41,080 nucleotides of DNA from Paludibacteraceae bacterium (GCA_017471285.1 JAFUUZ010000039.1:1-41080), one strand, 5' to 3'; counted from the first letter of the stretch, positions 6,789 through 16,119 are shown. Made by a program: numbers and translations. Notes: a model not told the origin generated them from the sequence alone.

Positions 6789-6825
6789 ATACTGAATACT
6801 GAATACTGCATGCTAATCTCTGATA
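6770..6825. repeat. Heptanucleotide array, right flank of the four-helix-bundle gene
   Basis: Six clear units run from 6770 to 6811 (ACTGAAA, ACTGCCA, three of ACTGAAT, ACTGCAT). Two weaker units in the same phase (GCTAATC, TCTGATA) reach about 6825. The array encodes the C-terminus and stop of the upstream gene and provides the ATG (6810) and perhaps the first residues of the DUF3737 gene. ATACTGA in this array is complementary to TCAGTAT at 6424 in the left array. Confidence 0.88.
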
Positions 6826-7589
6826 ACTTTTTCTCCGGCGAGCGGCCGCTATATGAGAGCCGCGATGTTGAGCTCCGTAATGTCACCATCGGTGAAGGCG
6901 AGTCGGGACTCAAAGAGTCTCGCCGTGTTGAAGCCGTCGAATGCCGCTTCGAAGGCATGTATGTCCTCTGGGAGTGCGAGGACGTTACTTGCCGCAACTG
7001 CTATTTCGCGCCTTCCGATCGCGCGCCGCTCTGGTACTGCCGCGACTTGCGGCTCTTCGACTGTCTCATCGATGCACCGAAAGCCTTCCGCGAGATAGAC
7101 CGCCTGACCCTTGAGCGAATCAAGATGACCGATGGCGCAGAGGCGTTCTGGTACTGCCGCGGTGGGCAGATCTCCGACCTCAAAATAGAGCAGGGCACCT
7201 ATGCTTTCATGCACTCCCGCGACCTCCGTATCAGCCACCTTTGGCTGATGGGCAAATATACCTTCCAGTATGCGAAAAATATCGAGATTCATAATGCCGT
7301 TTTCGATACGAAAGATGCTTTCTGGAATAGCGAGAATGTCACCCTCTATGATTCCGAAATCAATGGCGAATACCTCGGCTGGTACTCCAAAAACCTCCGT
7401 CTCGTTCGCTGCCGCATCGCCGGCACCCAACCCCTTTGCTATTGCCGGAACCTCGTTCTGGAGGACTGTTCTTTTGCACCCGATGCCGACCGCGCCTTCG
7501 AGAAATCCTCCGTCCGCGCTACCATCCGCGGCGAGATCACCTCTATCGTCGATCCTCTTCCCGGTTCCGAAATAATCTCTAATCCCTAA
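6810..7589 (+). CDS. DUF3737-family right-handed beta-helix protein
   Basis: 259 residues, matching the DUF3737 pattern of short repeated strands of about 20 residues with recurring Trp-Tyr-Cys or similar turns (LWECEDVTCRNC, LWYCRDLRLFDC, FWYCRGGQISDL, FWNSENVTLYDS, LGWYSKNLRLVRC, LCYCRNLVLEDC). This suggests a stacked parallel beta-helix filling almost the whole protein. No signal peptide is seen, so it is probably cytoplasmic. The biochemical role of the family is not established. The start ATG lies in the upstream heptad array and the last residues before the stop (ISNP) lie in the downstream one, so both ends may be affected by arrays. It could share a transcript with the four-helix-bundle gene. 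Confidence 0.82.
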   Translation: MLISDNFFSGERPLYESRDVELRNVTIGEGESGLKESRRVEAVECRFEGMYVLWECEDVTCRNCYFAPSDRAPLWYCRDLRLFDCLIDAPKAFREIDRLTLERIKMTDGAEAFWYCRGGQISDLKIEQGTYAFMHSRDLRISHLWLMGKYTFQYAKNIEIHNAVFDTKDAFWNSENVTLYDSEINGEYLGWYSKNLRLVRCRIAGTQPLCYCRNLVLEDCSFAPDADRAFEKSSVRATIRGEITSIVDPLPGSEIISNP

Positions 7590-7609
7590 CTCTCTAATTC
7601 CCTAATTTC
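7576..7609. repeat. Heptanucleotide array (7 then 8 bases), TCCCTAA type
   Basis: Units TCTCTAA and TCCCTAA are followed by two 8-base variants, CTCTCTAA and TTCCCTAA. The second unit contains the stop codon (TAA at 7587-7589) of the DUF3737 gene, and its last residues are translated from the array. This is the last array seen before 32322. Confidence 0.7.
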
Positions 7610-7717
7610 CACGTTCTATTTTTCTGAATAATTAACACTTTGTCACTTAAAAGTAGCAAAAAGTAAATTTTTTGACACTTTTTGGGCAAATTTCTTTCGT
7701 ATTCGAAAAAAAAGCAG

Positions 7718-7746
7718 TAACTTTGCGCCGCTTTATTGTGCGGCGC
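7718..7746 (+). promoter_or_regulatory. Promoter with an adjoining 7-bp hairpin
   Basis: TAACTTTG at 7718-7725 matches the TAnnTTTG -7 element. Overlapping its last base begins a perfect inverted repeat, GCGCCGC (7725-7731) and GCGGCGC (7740-7746), with an 8-base loop. The transcript would start at or within the hairpin. About 44 bases then separate it from the ATG at 7790. The hairpin could stabilise the 5' end or bind a regulator. Confidence 0.6.
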
Positions 7747-7789
7747 CCATACCCGCGTACGCATGAGCGAATAAAAAATTAGAAATTCG

Positions 7790-8806
7790 ATGCCGAAAGA
7801 TATAGCATTCATATTGTACAACACTCCCGAGCATTCGGAGAAGGTGCAAGTAGTCGTCCGGGAGGAAACTCTCTGGATGACGCAGAAGGCTATGGCTGAG
7901 TTGTTTGGAGTAGATAAGTCGTCCATTAGCCGACATTTGAAAAATATATTTGAGTCAGGAGAATTGGATGAAAAAGTGGTTGTTGCAAAAATTGAAACAA
8001 CCACTCAGCATGGAGCGATAGAGGGGAAAACGCAGACGACGGAGTCTAATTTTTATAACCTCGATGCGATCATCTCTGTCGGCTATCGTGTAAACTCTGT
8101 GCAGGCAACCCGTTTTCGCCAGTGGGCGACAAAGGTGCTGAACGAGTATATCCGTAAGGGTTTTGTGCTGGATGACGATCGGTTGAAGCAAGGAAAAGCG
8201 GCATTCGGACAAGATTATTTCCGTGAGTTATTGGAGCGTGTGCGCTCCATCCGGGCTTCGGAACGCCGTATATGGCAACAGATTACGGATATCTACGCGG
8301 AATGCAGTATTGATTACGACAGCGATTCGCAAACGACCCGTGATTTCTATGCAATGATACAGAATAAGTTTCATTATGCGATTACGGGCAAGACGGCTGC
8401 GGAGATTGTATATGACGAGGCTGATCATACGAAACCGCACATGGGATTGACAACCTGGAAAAATTCGCCGGATGGACGTGTCTTGAAGTCAGACGTAACG
8501 ATAGCGAAGAATTATTTGGACGAGCAGCAGATTCGGCGTCTGGAGCGCGCAGTAACAGGATTCTTTGATTACATTGAGGATTTGATAGAGGAGGAGAATA
8601 CTTTTACGATGCAGCAGTTTGCCAATAGTGTCAATGAGTTCTTGGAGTTCCGCAAGTTCAAGATTCTGCCGGATAAAGGGCGCGTGTCCAAGGCGCAGGC
8701 AGAAGAGAAAGCGGGACGAGAATATGAGATCTTCAATAAGACGCAACTAATTGAATCAGATTTCGATAAAGAAGTGAAGCAACTATTAGAGAATAACAAC
8801 AAATAA
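7790..8806 (+). CDS. RhuM-family protein (virulence RhuM / Fic-island-type)
   Basis: 338 residues. It follows the RhuM pattern from the start: an N-terminal region with LWMTQKAMAELFGVDKSSISRHLKNIFESGELDE (about 29-62), a probable helix-turn-helix, then NFYNLDAIISVGYRVNSVQATRFRQWATKVLNEYIRKGFVLDDDRLK (about 89-135), typical of the family and related to phage-type regulators. The C-terminal half is helical. RhuM proteins are widespread on genomic islands and near restriction or defence genes, and their activity is not settled. The gene has its own promoter. Its last codons and stop form the start of the 53-base repeat that recurs after the next gene. Confidence 0.85.
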   Translation: MPKDIAFILYNTPEHSEKVQVVVREETLWMTQKAMAELFGVDKSSISRHLKNIFESGELDEKVVVAKIETTTQHGAIEGKTQTTESNFYNLDAIISVGYRVNSVQATRFRQWATKVLNEYIRKGFVLDDDRLKQGKAAFGQDYFRELLERVRSIRASERRIWQQITDIYAECSIDYDSDSQTTRDFYAMIQNKFHYAITGKTAAEIVYDEADHTKPHMGLTTWKNSPDGRVLKSDVTIAKNYLDEQQIRRLERAVTGFFDYIEDLIEEENTFTMQQFANSVNEFLEFRKFKILPDKGRVSKAQAEEKAGREYEIFNKTQLIESDFDKEVKQLLENNNK

Positions 8807-8843
8807 GAAAACATTAAAGATACAAAACGATATGACAACAAAA
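8791..8843. repeat. 53-base junction repeat, copy 1
   Basis: This stretch covers the last codons and stop of the RhuM gene, the spacer and the first codons (MTTK) of the DUF1016 gene. It recurs at 9971-10023, 1180 bases downstream, with two mismatches (8798 and 8812 against 9978 and 9992). Confidence 0.9.
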
Positions 8844-9986
8844 GTGCAAACAACAAACACATCAGTGCAGCAATCTCATGATTTTGCGTCAGTGATGCAA
8901 ATCATAGAGACACGCCGAAACCAGGCAGTACAGATGGTGAACCATGCGTCTTTGCTGATGGCATGGGAGGTTGGCGCATTTGTATCTGATCGCATTAAAA
9001 ATGCGCAATGGGGCACCAAGGTTGTACAGCAACTAGCGGAGTATATCCATACGCAGAACCCGACATTGAAGGGGTGGAGTAAGATTACGATTTACCGCAT
9101 GGTAAAGTTCTACGAAACATATAGTTCTGTTCAATTTGTAGAACGTGCCCAATCGCTCAAACTCACCACAGTATCAAAAGCCGTTGTCTTGCCGGAAATA
9201 GCGCAAATAGTTTCAACGCCATTGAAACAAATTGAGTCCGATGTAATTGTTTCAACGCCATTGAAACAAATGCCGGCTTTCTTGTTGAAAACTTCTTGGA
9301 GTAATCATGTGGCTATTTTCACGCAATGCGCTACAATAGATCAACAGATATTTTATATACTATATGCCGAGCATGAGGGACTGAAATTCAAAGAACTCGA
9401 ACGTGCCATTAAAACAGATGCATATTCGCAGGTTCTAAGCGACAGAAAATTACAATCTGCGATGCTGAAAGAGACCTATCCGCGAGCTGAAATGTTGCTC
9501 AAAGATAGGGCTATGTTGGATTTCTTGGGACTACCTCGTCAGTATAAAGAGAGTCGCCTGCGTAGAGGAATCGTAGAGCATATGCGTGAGTTTATTACGG
9601 AAATGGGGAAGGACTTCCTATTCGTGGATCAAGAGCATGCATTAGAAGTCGGTGGACAGGTTTTTCGTTGCGATTTGTTGTTCTACCACCGTGCGCTGCA
9701 ATGTTTGGTGGCTATAGAACTGAAAACGACGAAGTTTGATCCGCGTGACTTAGGACAATTGGAGTTCTATTTGGAAGCATTGGACCAAACTGAGCGGCGA
9801 AGCAATGAAAACCCGAGCATAGGAATATTGATGTGTAGAGATGCTAATCCTGAGGTGGTGCGTTATGCACTTAATCGTAGTATGAGTCCTACCATGGTAT
9901 CGAAATATGAAGAACAAATTAAACTTGGCAGCGTGCTGCAACGCAGTTTAGAGGAATTTGTGGAATTCATGAATAACGACAAATAA
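8832..9986 (+). CDS. DUF1016 / YhcG-type PDDEXK nuclease
   Basis: 384 residues. The N-terminal DUF1016 region (about 15-110) includes LLMAWEVGAFVSDRI and WSKITIYRMVKFYETY. The C-terminal half carries a PD-(D/E)xK nuclease core: RCDLLFYHR gives the Asp and VAIELKTTKFDP gives Glu-x-Lys. The family is thought to be restriction-like or DNA-processing, but its substrate is not established. Between the two domains is a 39-base in-frame duplication (9210-9271) giving IVSTPLKQ twice. The gene lies exactly between two copies of a 53-base repeat, so it may have arrived as a cassette. The 9986 stop is inside the second copy. Confidence 0.85.
   Translation: MTTKVQTTNTSVQQSHDFASVMQIIETRRNQAVQMVNHASLLMAWEVGAFVSDRIKNAQWGTKVVQQLAEYIHTQNPTLKGWSKITIYRMVKFYETYSSVQFVERAQSLKLTTVSKAVVLPEIAQIVSTPLKQIESDVIVSTPLKQMPAFLLKTSWSNHVAIFTQCATIDQQIFYILYAEHEGLKFKELERAIKTDAYSQVLSDRKLQSAMLKETYPRAEMLLKDRAMLDFLGLPRQYKESRLRRGIVEHMREFITEMGKDFLFVDQEHALEVGGQVFRCDLLFYHRALQCLVAIELKTTKFDPRDLGQLEFYLEALDQTERRSNENPSIGILMCRDANPEVVRYALNRSMSPTMVSKYEEQIKLGSVLQRSLEEFVEFMNNDK
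9210..9271. repeat. 39-base in-frame duplication with palindromic units
   Basis: The 23 bases starting at 9210 recur without change at 9249. Each unit contains an inverted repeat, GTTTCAA and TTGAAAC, around a 5-base centre. The period is 39 bases, exactly 13 codons, so the reading frame is kept. Confidence 0.85.
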
Positions 9987-10023
9987 GAAAATATTAAAGA
10001 TACAAAACGATATGACAACAAAA
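9971..10023. repeat. 53-base junction repeat, copy 2
   Basis: Second copy of the repeat at 8791. It spans the end of the DUF1016 gene (NNDK and stop) and the first codons (MTTK) of the giant exported protein. The two copies would allow precise loss of the intervening DUF1016 gene by recombination. Confidence 0.9.
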
Positions 10024-13000
10024 TTTTTAAACAACTCATTCATTAGTCTGGTGAGTTACAAAAAACAAAACCACAACTTGCGGGCACTGCTCGTGCTGCT
10101 GCTCTTTACCCTTTCTGTGGGGAATGCGTGGGGGTTTGAGAGTAAACCGAAGTTTTATGCCCAAGCGACAACAGGAACCCCTAGTGGTGCGGGGCAAGTG
10201 TATGGATATCGAGGCGGCGGTGATGGGAGGTCGCCTTATGACGAGTTGCTGACAAATATACCGAATTGGTATGATGTTACTGACGCATCGACTGTGACTC
10301 TTGTTAGTGATATTACTGTCAAACAGGAGGAAGATATGTCTTTAACCAACCATCCGGATGGCTATTACAAAATGGATGGAACAACAAATGATGCGAGCAA
10401 AACTCAATCTGTTTACGTGCTCCACATGTATTTCTATGCTAAAGCTAATCCGGGTTATCAGTTTGATGGCTGGTTTTCAGACGCTTCGGGTGAGGAAAAT
10501 AAACGGCTTGAAGGTTCAATATTACACTACCCGTTGCCTGGAGTAGATCCTTATGGAGGGCATTATACAAAAGAAACAGTTGCTAAAAAGGCTGATAACC
10601 ATGGACAAGGCGGAGAGGTGAAAACTTATGATGGGCAAAGATGGAACAATCAGGGAAAAGATCCTACAGCCCCCGGAACAGGATGGTATAATAATAACGC
10701 ATTCAACTATCTCCGGTATGCACATTTGATTGATAAGAATACAGCGAATAAAAACGTAACGGTATATGCGAAATTCAGCGTTATTCCGCGTCATGTGGTA
10801 TTTGCCGGTACGGGATTTGATGATGTCACTTATACCGCAGGATTTAATGATGTCGCATATACTGCAGATGGTACGCCTGTCGGTAAAAGCAATGAGGAGT
10901 CCGGGAATATTACCACCAATATCGAATTGGCTATTACCTATGACCCGGCTAAGTACAATTTTGTAAGATGGCAATATTCGGTAGGTCCCAGTGGTGCACC
11001 AACAGAAATCGCTACTACGGATGATGCAACCTATACCTTTGTGGCAAATCGTGGATATCCTGTAGCTACGCCTAATACATCCGGAGGTTATGATTATGCT
11101 GATTATGAGAAGGTATATATATGGCCTATCTTGCAGAAAAAAGTGAACGCGGAAGCTTCGGTGAAAATCGGAGACGCTGACCCCGTGGAGTATGAGCATT
11201 GGGCAGATGCGTTCGCTGCAGCTAAGGCAGATGGTGTGAGTGGCGCAATTGTTACTTTGGAAAAAGATATTGCAGGCATAACGACTGTTCAGGCAGTAGA
11301 TCGCGATATGACGCTGGATCTGAATGGTCATACCATTACCGGTTCGGTAAATAACATGTTCACGGTTTCCGCCGGTAACTTTACGCTTTGTGATAATACG
11401 CCGGCAGCTGCGGGAAAGATTGTATTGGAGATATCGGAGGCAACGACATATGCGGTAACGGTAAACAGCGGCGCTAAGTTGACTATGCAATCCGGCGGTG
11501 TGTCTGCTACCAATAACTTAGAAACCGGAACTTCTCGCGGTGTGGAGATTAAAAACGGTGGTACACTCGAAATGACGGGCGGAAATATTTATGCGCAATC
11601 CGCCAAGACTGCCTATGCGTTGATCAATAGAGGAACGGCTACAATTGGTGGTGGTAATATTCAGGCCCGCGCAAAAGGAACATCTACTAAAGGAACCGGA
11701 GTAACAGCCGTGGCATTCTTGAATACCAATACAAGTGGTAGTGGCATAGCTACTATCAATGGCGGTACCTGTTCGGCAGTCGCCGATTCTACTACTGCAT
11801 ACGGAATACAGCAGTATGTGAATACGGTAACTATTAATAATGCCGTAGTGACTGCTACAGCAGGTAAGAGCGGAGCGGTAGCTTTGCAGCGTAATAATGG
11901 AAAAATATTGGTAAAGGGCGGAAAATATAAAGCTACATCCGTTCTGAATACTACTAATAAGAGTTATATAGAGCTTCAAGGCGGTATCTATAGCACCTGG
12001 ACCAATGTGCGGCAAAGTTGTGCGACGGGTTATGACTGCTATGAGTTGCAGCCCGGTGCAGACTGGAATGACGGCTATCGTTTTGAGGTCATTGCCGCAA
12101 CCGACCACCCGCGTGTTTGCAAAGTACTAACTATAGCGAGTACGACATACTATGAGTCTCTGGCGGATGCTTTGGCATATGCTAACAATAACTCCGGCAC
12201 GACAATGAGTATTATTATGATGGCGTTCGAACATACGTTGCCGGCCGGCAACTATACCCTGCCTCCGCGTGCAGATTTGGTGGTCCCCTATTCGGCGGAC
12301 CAGACGGGCGTTAGTACGGAATCGCCACGTATGGATAGTTACTCTACTCCAACATGTTTCCGTAAACTTACATTTAATTCAGGGGTACTACTAGATGCTT
12401 TTGGGTCAATAGAAGTGGGCGGTGTTCAAAATTCCAATGGACAAGGAGCGACGGGTTGCGGAACTCCATCTGGCACATTCGGCCATATTCTTTTGAACGA
12501 AGGGAGTAGAATTACTCTTGAAAATGGGGCACGTTTGAATGCATGGGGATTTATTACTGGTGATGGCGAAATTGATGCAAGGCGTGGAGCTACAGTATAT
12601 GAGCAGTTCCAAATGTATGATTGGAAAGGCGGTTGGGCTGCATCTAAAATGATGGGAAATTCGGGAAAAGTATTTCCGGTAACTCAATACTTTATCCAGA
12701 ATATAGAAGCTCCGACTATATATCATCCTGGTTCTTCTTTAAAATGTGCAACAGCTGTTTATGTCAATAGTAGTCGAGTGACTTGTGATGATATTGGGGT
12801 AATAGGTACGTACGGGCAAACAGCGATGTTTTTAATGGATCCAGCTGATGATAGTAAAGATACATGGGTAAGAAAGGAGTACGAGCCTTCAACCGATCAA
12901 CAAGTTTATAAAATTAATAGTGGTGCTCAGCTTGGCTCTATGCGCATACTTCTGGATCTTAGTGATTTGGGAGTCCTAGTTACTACATTAATGGGTGATA

Positions 13001-16000
13001 AATTGGATTTTAATTCTGCGGATTATATATTGCCCCTTACGAATAATATGAAAATAGAACTGCTAACGGGATCTATGGATATTACTCAAAACACGTTGTT
13101 ACTTCCCGGAGCAGAAATAGAGGTGGACAAAGAGGCAACAGTGTCCGTCATCAATAATCAGTCACTATACGTGATGGATGCAGAGCAATGGGCGGCGGGG
13201 CATGTGTTTAGTGGAGCTATGGCTAGTGAGGTGAGATACTCTCCGACATTCGCGGGAAAACCGAACAAAAGAAGCGTGGCTTCCAAACCTCAATCAGCAT
13301 CGATGTTCGTACATGGTACATTTGAGGTCGCAGGTAAATTATACACAACAGAGGGTGGCGCAAATATATACTCAACGAATGAGGATGCAGGAACAATCCG
13401 GTTATTGCAATCCGCTCCTGCTTCGACTACAGTTTCCGTCTATTCGGGACAAAGTGGAAGCAAGCAAGACACGAAGATTTCATATGCAGAATACGGTGCT
13501 GTTCCCGCTCTTCTCCGCAATGCGGATAATTCCACAACCGCCACATCGGGCACAGCAGCCGGCAAGTCCTTTGCTTATTCAGACGGCAAATGGCAGTGCT
13601 GGACGCAGGATGGGTGCTTCTTCGTGGATAATACAGACACTTATTATGCGAAACCCGCGGATTACGTAGCATTGCTTAACGGTAAGACAGAGAATGCGGA
13701 TCATACGTATAGTTCCGCGGACGAGACTCGTACGTTCATTCTGGTAGATGGATGCCAATGGTGGGAGGTAGAGTTGGAAGATGCCGTAGCAGGACTCTGG
13801 CATTGTATCCACCCGCTCAATGATGTGTATTATTACCATAATGGCACCTCATGGGTGGTAAAGACGCAAACCGTGACATGGAAAAACTACGACGGCTCTG
13901 TGGTTGCTACTTATACCAATGTTCCCTACAAGACGACTCCGGTATTCAATAGCACGACTCCTACCCGCCCGATGGATGCTTACTATACCTATGATTTCAA
14001 CGGATGGAGTCCTGCGCTTGCGCCGATTACCACCGATATGGAATATACTGCGCAATATACACCCAAGGACAGAAAATATACCATTGTCTTCAAAAATGAA
14101 GATGGTACGGTTATTGAGACCAACTATTGTACGATGGGACAAATTCCGGTTTGCTCAAAGGAACCGTCCAAAGCCGGTTATACGCTGGTATGGAGCCCGA
14201 CAATACAAGCTGTTACGGGTGACGCTACATATCAGGCTACGTTTACCAATGTGGTAGCGAGTGAATATATGGTTACGTTCAAGAATTATAATAACACCGT
14301 GACGCTGCAAACCGGTTCTGTTGCTACAGGTACGATGCCTGTTTATTCCGGCGCAACTCCTACCAAACCGGCTACAATAGACCAGTACTTTGTGTTCAGC
14401 GGATGGGAACCGGCATTGCATATTGTAGATGCAGACGTGATTTATACGCCTACGTTTAATGCATATCCTATTACCGACCGTGAATATGATATTATTGACT
14501 GGACTACCACGTCTCTCACTATCAATGGCAATGGTCTGAAGACAGCGGCAGGCGGCACGGATTGGAAGATTCGTGTAGAAGGTAGAGATAAGGATTTCGT
14601 CAAGACGGATCGAAACTCGACTACGCGAACTCTGACCATCGATGGTCTCTCGCTAACTCCGGATGCTAATCTGCTGGTACAAATGAAGAATGGCGGCGAC
14701 GACATAGAGAGTAGTCATACCTACAAAGTGCCGCATATCTATACATCGAATGCGACATTAAGCGGTACCACATCTTCCAGCATTGTCTATGTCAATGCCG
14801 GCAAACTGACTATCTCCGCCAATACGACCCTGGCTGCGCTCTATATCGGACCGGGAGCAGAAGTGGAAGTCGCAAATGGTAGTACGCTGACGGTAGGCAA
14901 ACTTGTCCTCCGTACTAAGCCGTGGGCTACCGCTGCTATTAGCGGAAACGTAAATGCAACGAACGTTTATTATACGCGTATTGCGCCGGATGGCTCAGCT
15001 GAATATAAAGCGACTAAGTATTATCAATTTGGTTTGCCTTATGCTTGCGCTGTTAGTGCAGTACGTCTGTCTGATGGATCTACCCCGGTGTACAAGACAT
15101 CTTGGGCTCTTAAGGAATATGATGAGGAAACCCGCGCAACGAATGGAGCGGATGGCCAGAACTGGGACGCATTGGAGTCAACGGCTGCTATCGCTGCCGG
15201 AAAGGGATATGAGATATTCTCCAGCAATGCGTTCTACCGAGAATACTATTTCCCTGTTACGCCGACGGACAATACATCGGTTGCAGTTACACGACATGGT
15301 AACGATGACGCTAACTCTGGTTGGAATATCGTATGTTCGCCCCTGATGAACATATATACAAACGAATCCGATCCGGTCACCGGCATTAAGGTGAGCTGGT
15401 TGCAATCAGACGGATCATATGTGCAGGAATGGCCTGAATATATCTACCCGGCTTTGCCCTTCTCATATCAGGCATCTGCTGCTGGCTCACTGGATTTCAG
15501 TACTGCTTCCTTCCAACTCCGCGCGCCGCGTCGCATAATCTATGATGAAACTATCCAAACGGAATGGATTCATTTAAGTCTGACGAATGCGCAAGACAAA
15601 GGAGACAGAACCAGCATATTTGTTCACCCGGACCGTTTTGAGGCAACGTATGAGACCGGTATCGATGTGGCGAAACAGTCGCTTACTGCCTCGCGCGCAA
15701 TACTATATAGTTCGCACGCGTACGGAGACATGGCGTTCGCCGGTGTGGCTGATTCGCTGCTGGAGAGCGGGGTCGCCCTGACTGTCTATAGCCCGGTGGC
15801 GCAAGAACTGACCTTCTCGCTTCGCGACAACAACTGGCTTGACCGTATGGAGTATGTATGGCTCATTGATAAGGAGACCGGTGTGAAGATAGACCTGCTC
15901 TCGTCCGATTATTCGTACGAGGCAGCAGAAGGCACTACCCGCGGCAGGTTCTTCATTCAAGGACAATTCAAAGCTCCGCAGATTGCAACAGACATCCAGA

Positions 16001-16119
16001 ACGGACAAAGTGGCGAAGTACAAAGTTCCAAGGCACGTAAGTTGATGATTAATCAGAAGATCTTCATCGAGATAAACGGCCGTTTGTATGATGCAACCGG
16101 TAAGGAAGTAAAAAGATAA
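10012..16119 (+). CDS. Giant exported repeat protein (2035 aa)
   Basis: A hydrophobic segment at about 24-40 (LRALLVLLLFTLSVGNAWG) acts as a signal peptide or anchor, behind an unusual 23-residue N-terminal extension whose first codons lie in the 53-base repeat. The true start may therefore have been replaced. Regions in order: a beta-rich N-terminal part; a beta-helix-like stretch at about 433-630 (NGHTITG, NGGTLEMTGGNIYA); a long central part; three InlB-like repeats at about 1286-1483 (TWKNYDGSVVATY, FKNEDGTVIETNY, FKNYNNTVTLQTG, each followed by a GW or W-SP segment); and a beta-rich C-terminal part. The end reads KLMINQKIFIEINGRLYDATGKEVKR, resembling the ends of the proteins at 20610 and 22331. 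It is probably at the cell surface, with adhesion as a possible role. No enzymatic motif was recognised. Confidence 0.72.
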   Translation: MTTKFLNNSFISLVSYKKQNHNLRALLVLLLFTLSVGNAWGFESKPKFYAQATTGTPSGAGQVYGYRGGGDGRSPYDELLTNIPNWYDVTDASTVTLVSDITVKQEEDMSLTNHPDGYYKMDGTTNDASKTQSVYVLHMYFYAKANPGYQFDGWFSDASGEENKRLEGSILHYPLPGVDPYGGHYTKETVAKKADNHGQGGEVKTYDGQRWNNQGKDPTAPGTGWYNNNAFNYLRYAHLIDKNTANKNVTVYAKFSVIPRHVVFAGTGFDDVTYTAGFNDVAYTADGTPVGKSNEESGNITTNIELAITYDPAKYNFVRWQYSVGPSGAPTEIATTDDATYTFVANRGYPVATPNTSGGYDYADYEKVYIWPILQKKVNAEASVKIGDADPVEYEHWADAFAAAKADGVSGAIVTLEKDIAGITTVQAVDRDMTLDLNGHTITGSVNNMFTVSAGNFTLCDNTPAAAGKIVLEISEATTYAVTVNSGAKLTMQSGGVSATNNLETGTSRGVEIKNGGTLEMTGGNIYAQSAKTAYALINRGTATIGGGNIQARAKGTSTKGTGVTAVAFLNTNTSGSGIATINGGTCSAVADSTTAYGIQQYVNTVTINNAVVTATAGKSGAVALQRNNGKILVKGGKYKATSVLNTTNKSYIELQGGIYSTWTNVRQSCATGYDCYELQPGADWNDGYRFEVIAATDHPRVCKVLTIASTTYYESLADALAYANNNSGTTMSIIMMAFEHTLPAGNYTLPPRADLVVPYSADQTGVSTESPRMDSYSTPTCFRKLTFNSGVLLDAFGSIEVGGVQNSNGQGATGCGTPSGTFGHILLNEGSRITLENGARLNAWGFITGDGEIDARRGATVYEQFQMYDWKGGWAASKMMGNSGKVFPVTQYFIQNIEAPTIYHPGSSLKCATAVYVNSSRVTCDDIGVIGTYGQTAMFLMDPADDSKDTWVRKEYEPSTDQQVYKINSGAQLGSMRILLDLSDLGVLVTTLMGDKLDFNSADYILPLTNNMKIELLTGSMDITQNTLLLPGAEIEVDKEATVSVINNQSLYVMDAEQWAAGHVFSGAMASEVRYSPTFAGKPNKRSVASKPQSASMFVHGTFEVAGKLYTTEGGANIYSTNEDAGTIRLLQSAPASTTVSVYSGQSGSKQDTKISYAEYGAVPALLRNADNSTTATSGTAAGKSFAYSDGKWQCWTQDGCFFVDNTDTYYAKPADYVALLNGKTENADHTYSSADETRTFILVDGCQWWEVELEDAVAGLWHCIHPLNDVYYYHNGTSWVVKTQTVTWKNYDGSVVATYTNVPYKTTPVFNSTTPTRPMDAYYTYDFNGWSPALAPITTDMEYTAQYTPKDRKYTIVFKNEDGTVIETNYCTMGQIPVCSKEPSKAGYTLVWSPTIQAVTGDATYQATFTNVVASEYMVTFKNYNNTVTLQTGSVATGTMPVYSGATPTKPATIDQYFVFSGWEPALHIVDADVIYTPTFNAYPITDREYDIIDWTTTSLTINGNGLKTAAGGTDWKIRVEGRDKDFVKTDRNSTTRTLTIDGLSLTPDANLLVQMKNGGDDIESSHTYKVPHIYTSNATLSGTTSSSIVYVNAGKLTISANTTLAALYIGPGAEVEVANGSTLTVGKLVLRTKPWATAAISGNVNATNVYYTRIAPDGSAEYKATKYYQFGLPYACAVSAVRLSDGSTPVYKTSWALKEYDEETRATNGADGQNWDALESTAAIAAGKGYEIFSSNAFYREYYFPVTPTDNTSVAVTRHGNDDANSGWNIVCSPLMNIYTNESDPVTGIKVSWLQSDGSYVQEWPEYIYPALPFSYQASAAGSLDFSTASFQLRAPRRIIYDETIQTEWIHLSLTNAQDKGDRTSIFVHPDRFEATYETGIDVAKQSLTASRAILYSSHAYGDMAFAGVADSLLESGVALTVYSPVAQELTFSLRDNNWLDRMEYVWLIDKETGVKIDLLSSDYSYEAAEGTTRGRFFIQGQFKAPQIATDIQNGQSGEVQSSKARKLMINQKIFIEINGRLYDATGKEVKR

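Noticed and set aside
6399-6825. Diversity-generating retroelement
   Set aside because: An Avd-like protein is present, but no reverse transcriptase, template repeat or variable repeat was seen in the window.
7770-7795. Possible heptad array before the RhuM start (AAAAATT, AGAAATT)
   Set aside because: Only two poor units in AT-rich sequence; not enough to separate from chance.
9210-9271. Two identical palindromic units resembling a CRISPR repeat pair
   Set aside because: Only two copies with a 16-base spacer, inside an intact reading frame and with a period of exactly 13 codons. No cas genes are present. Treated as an in-frame duplication.
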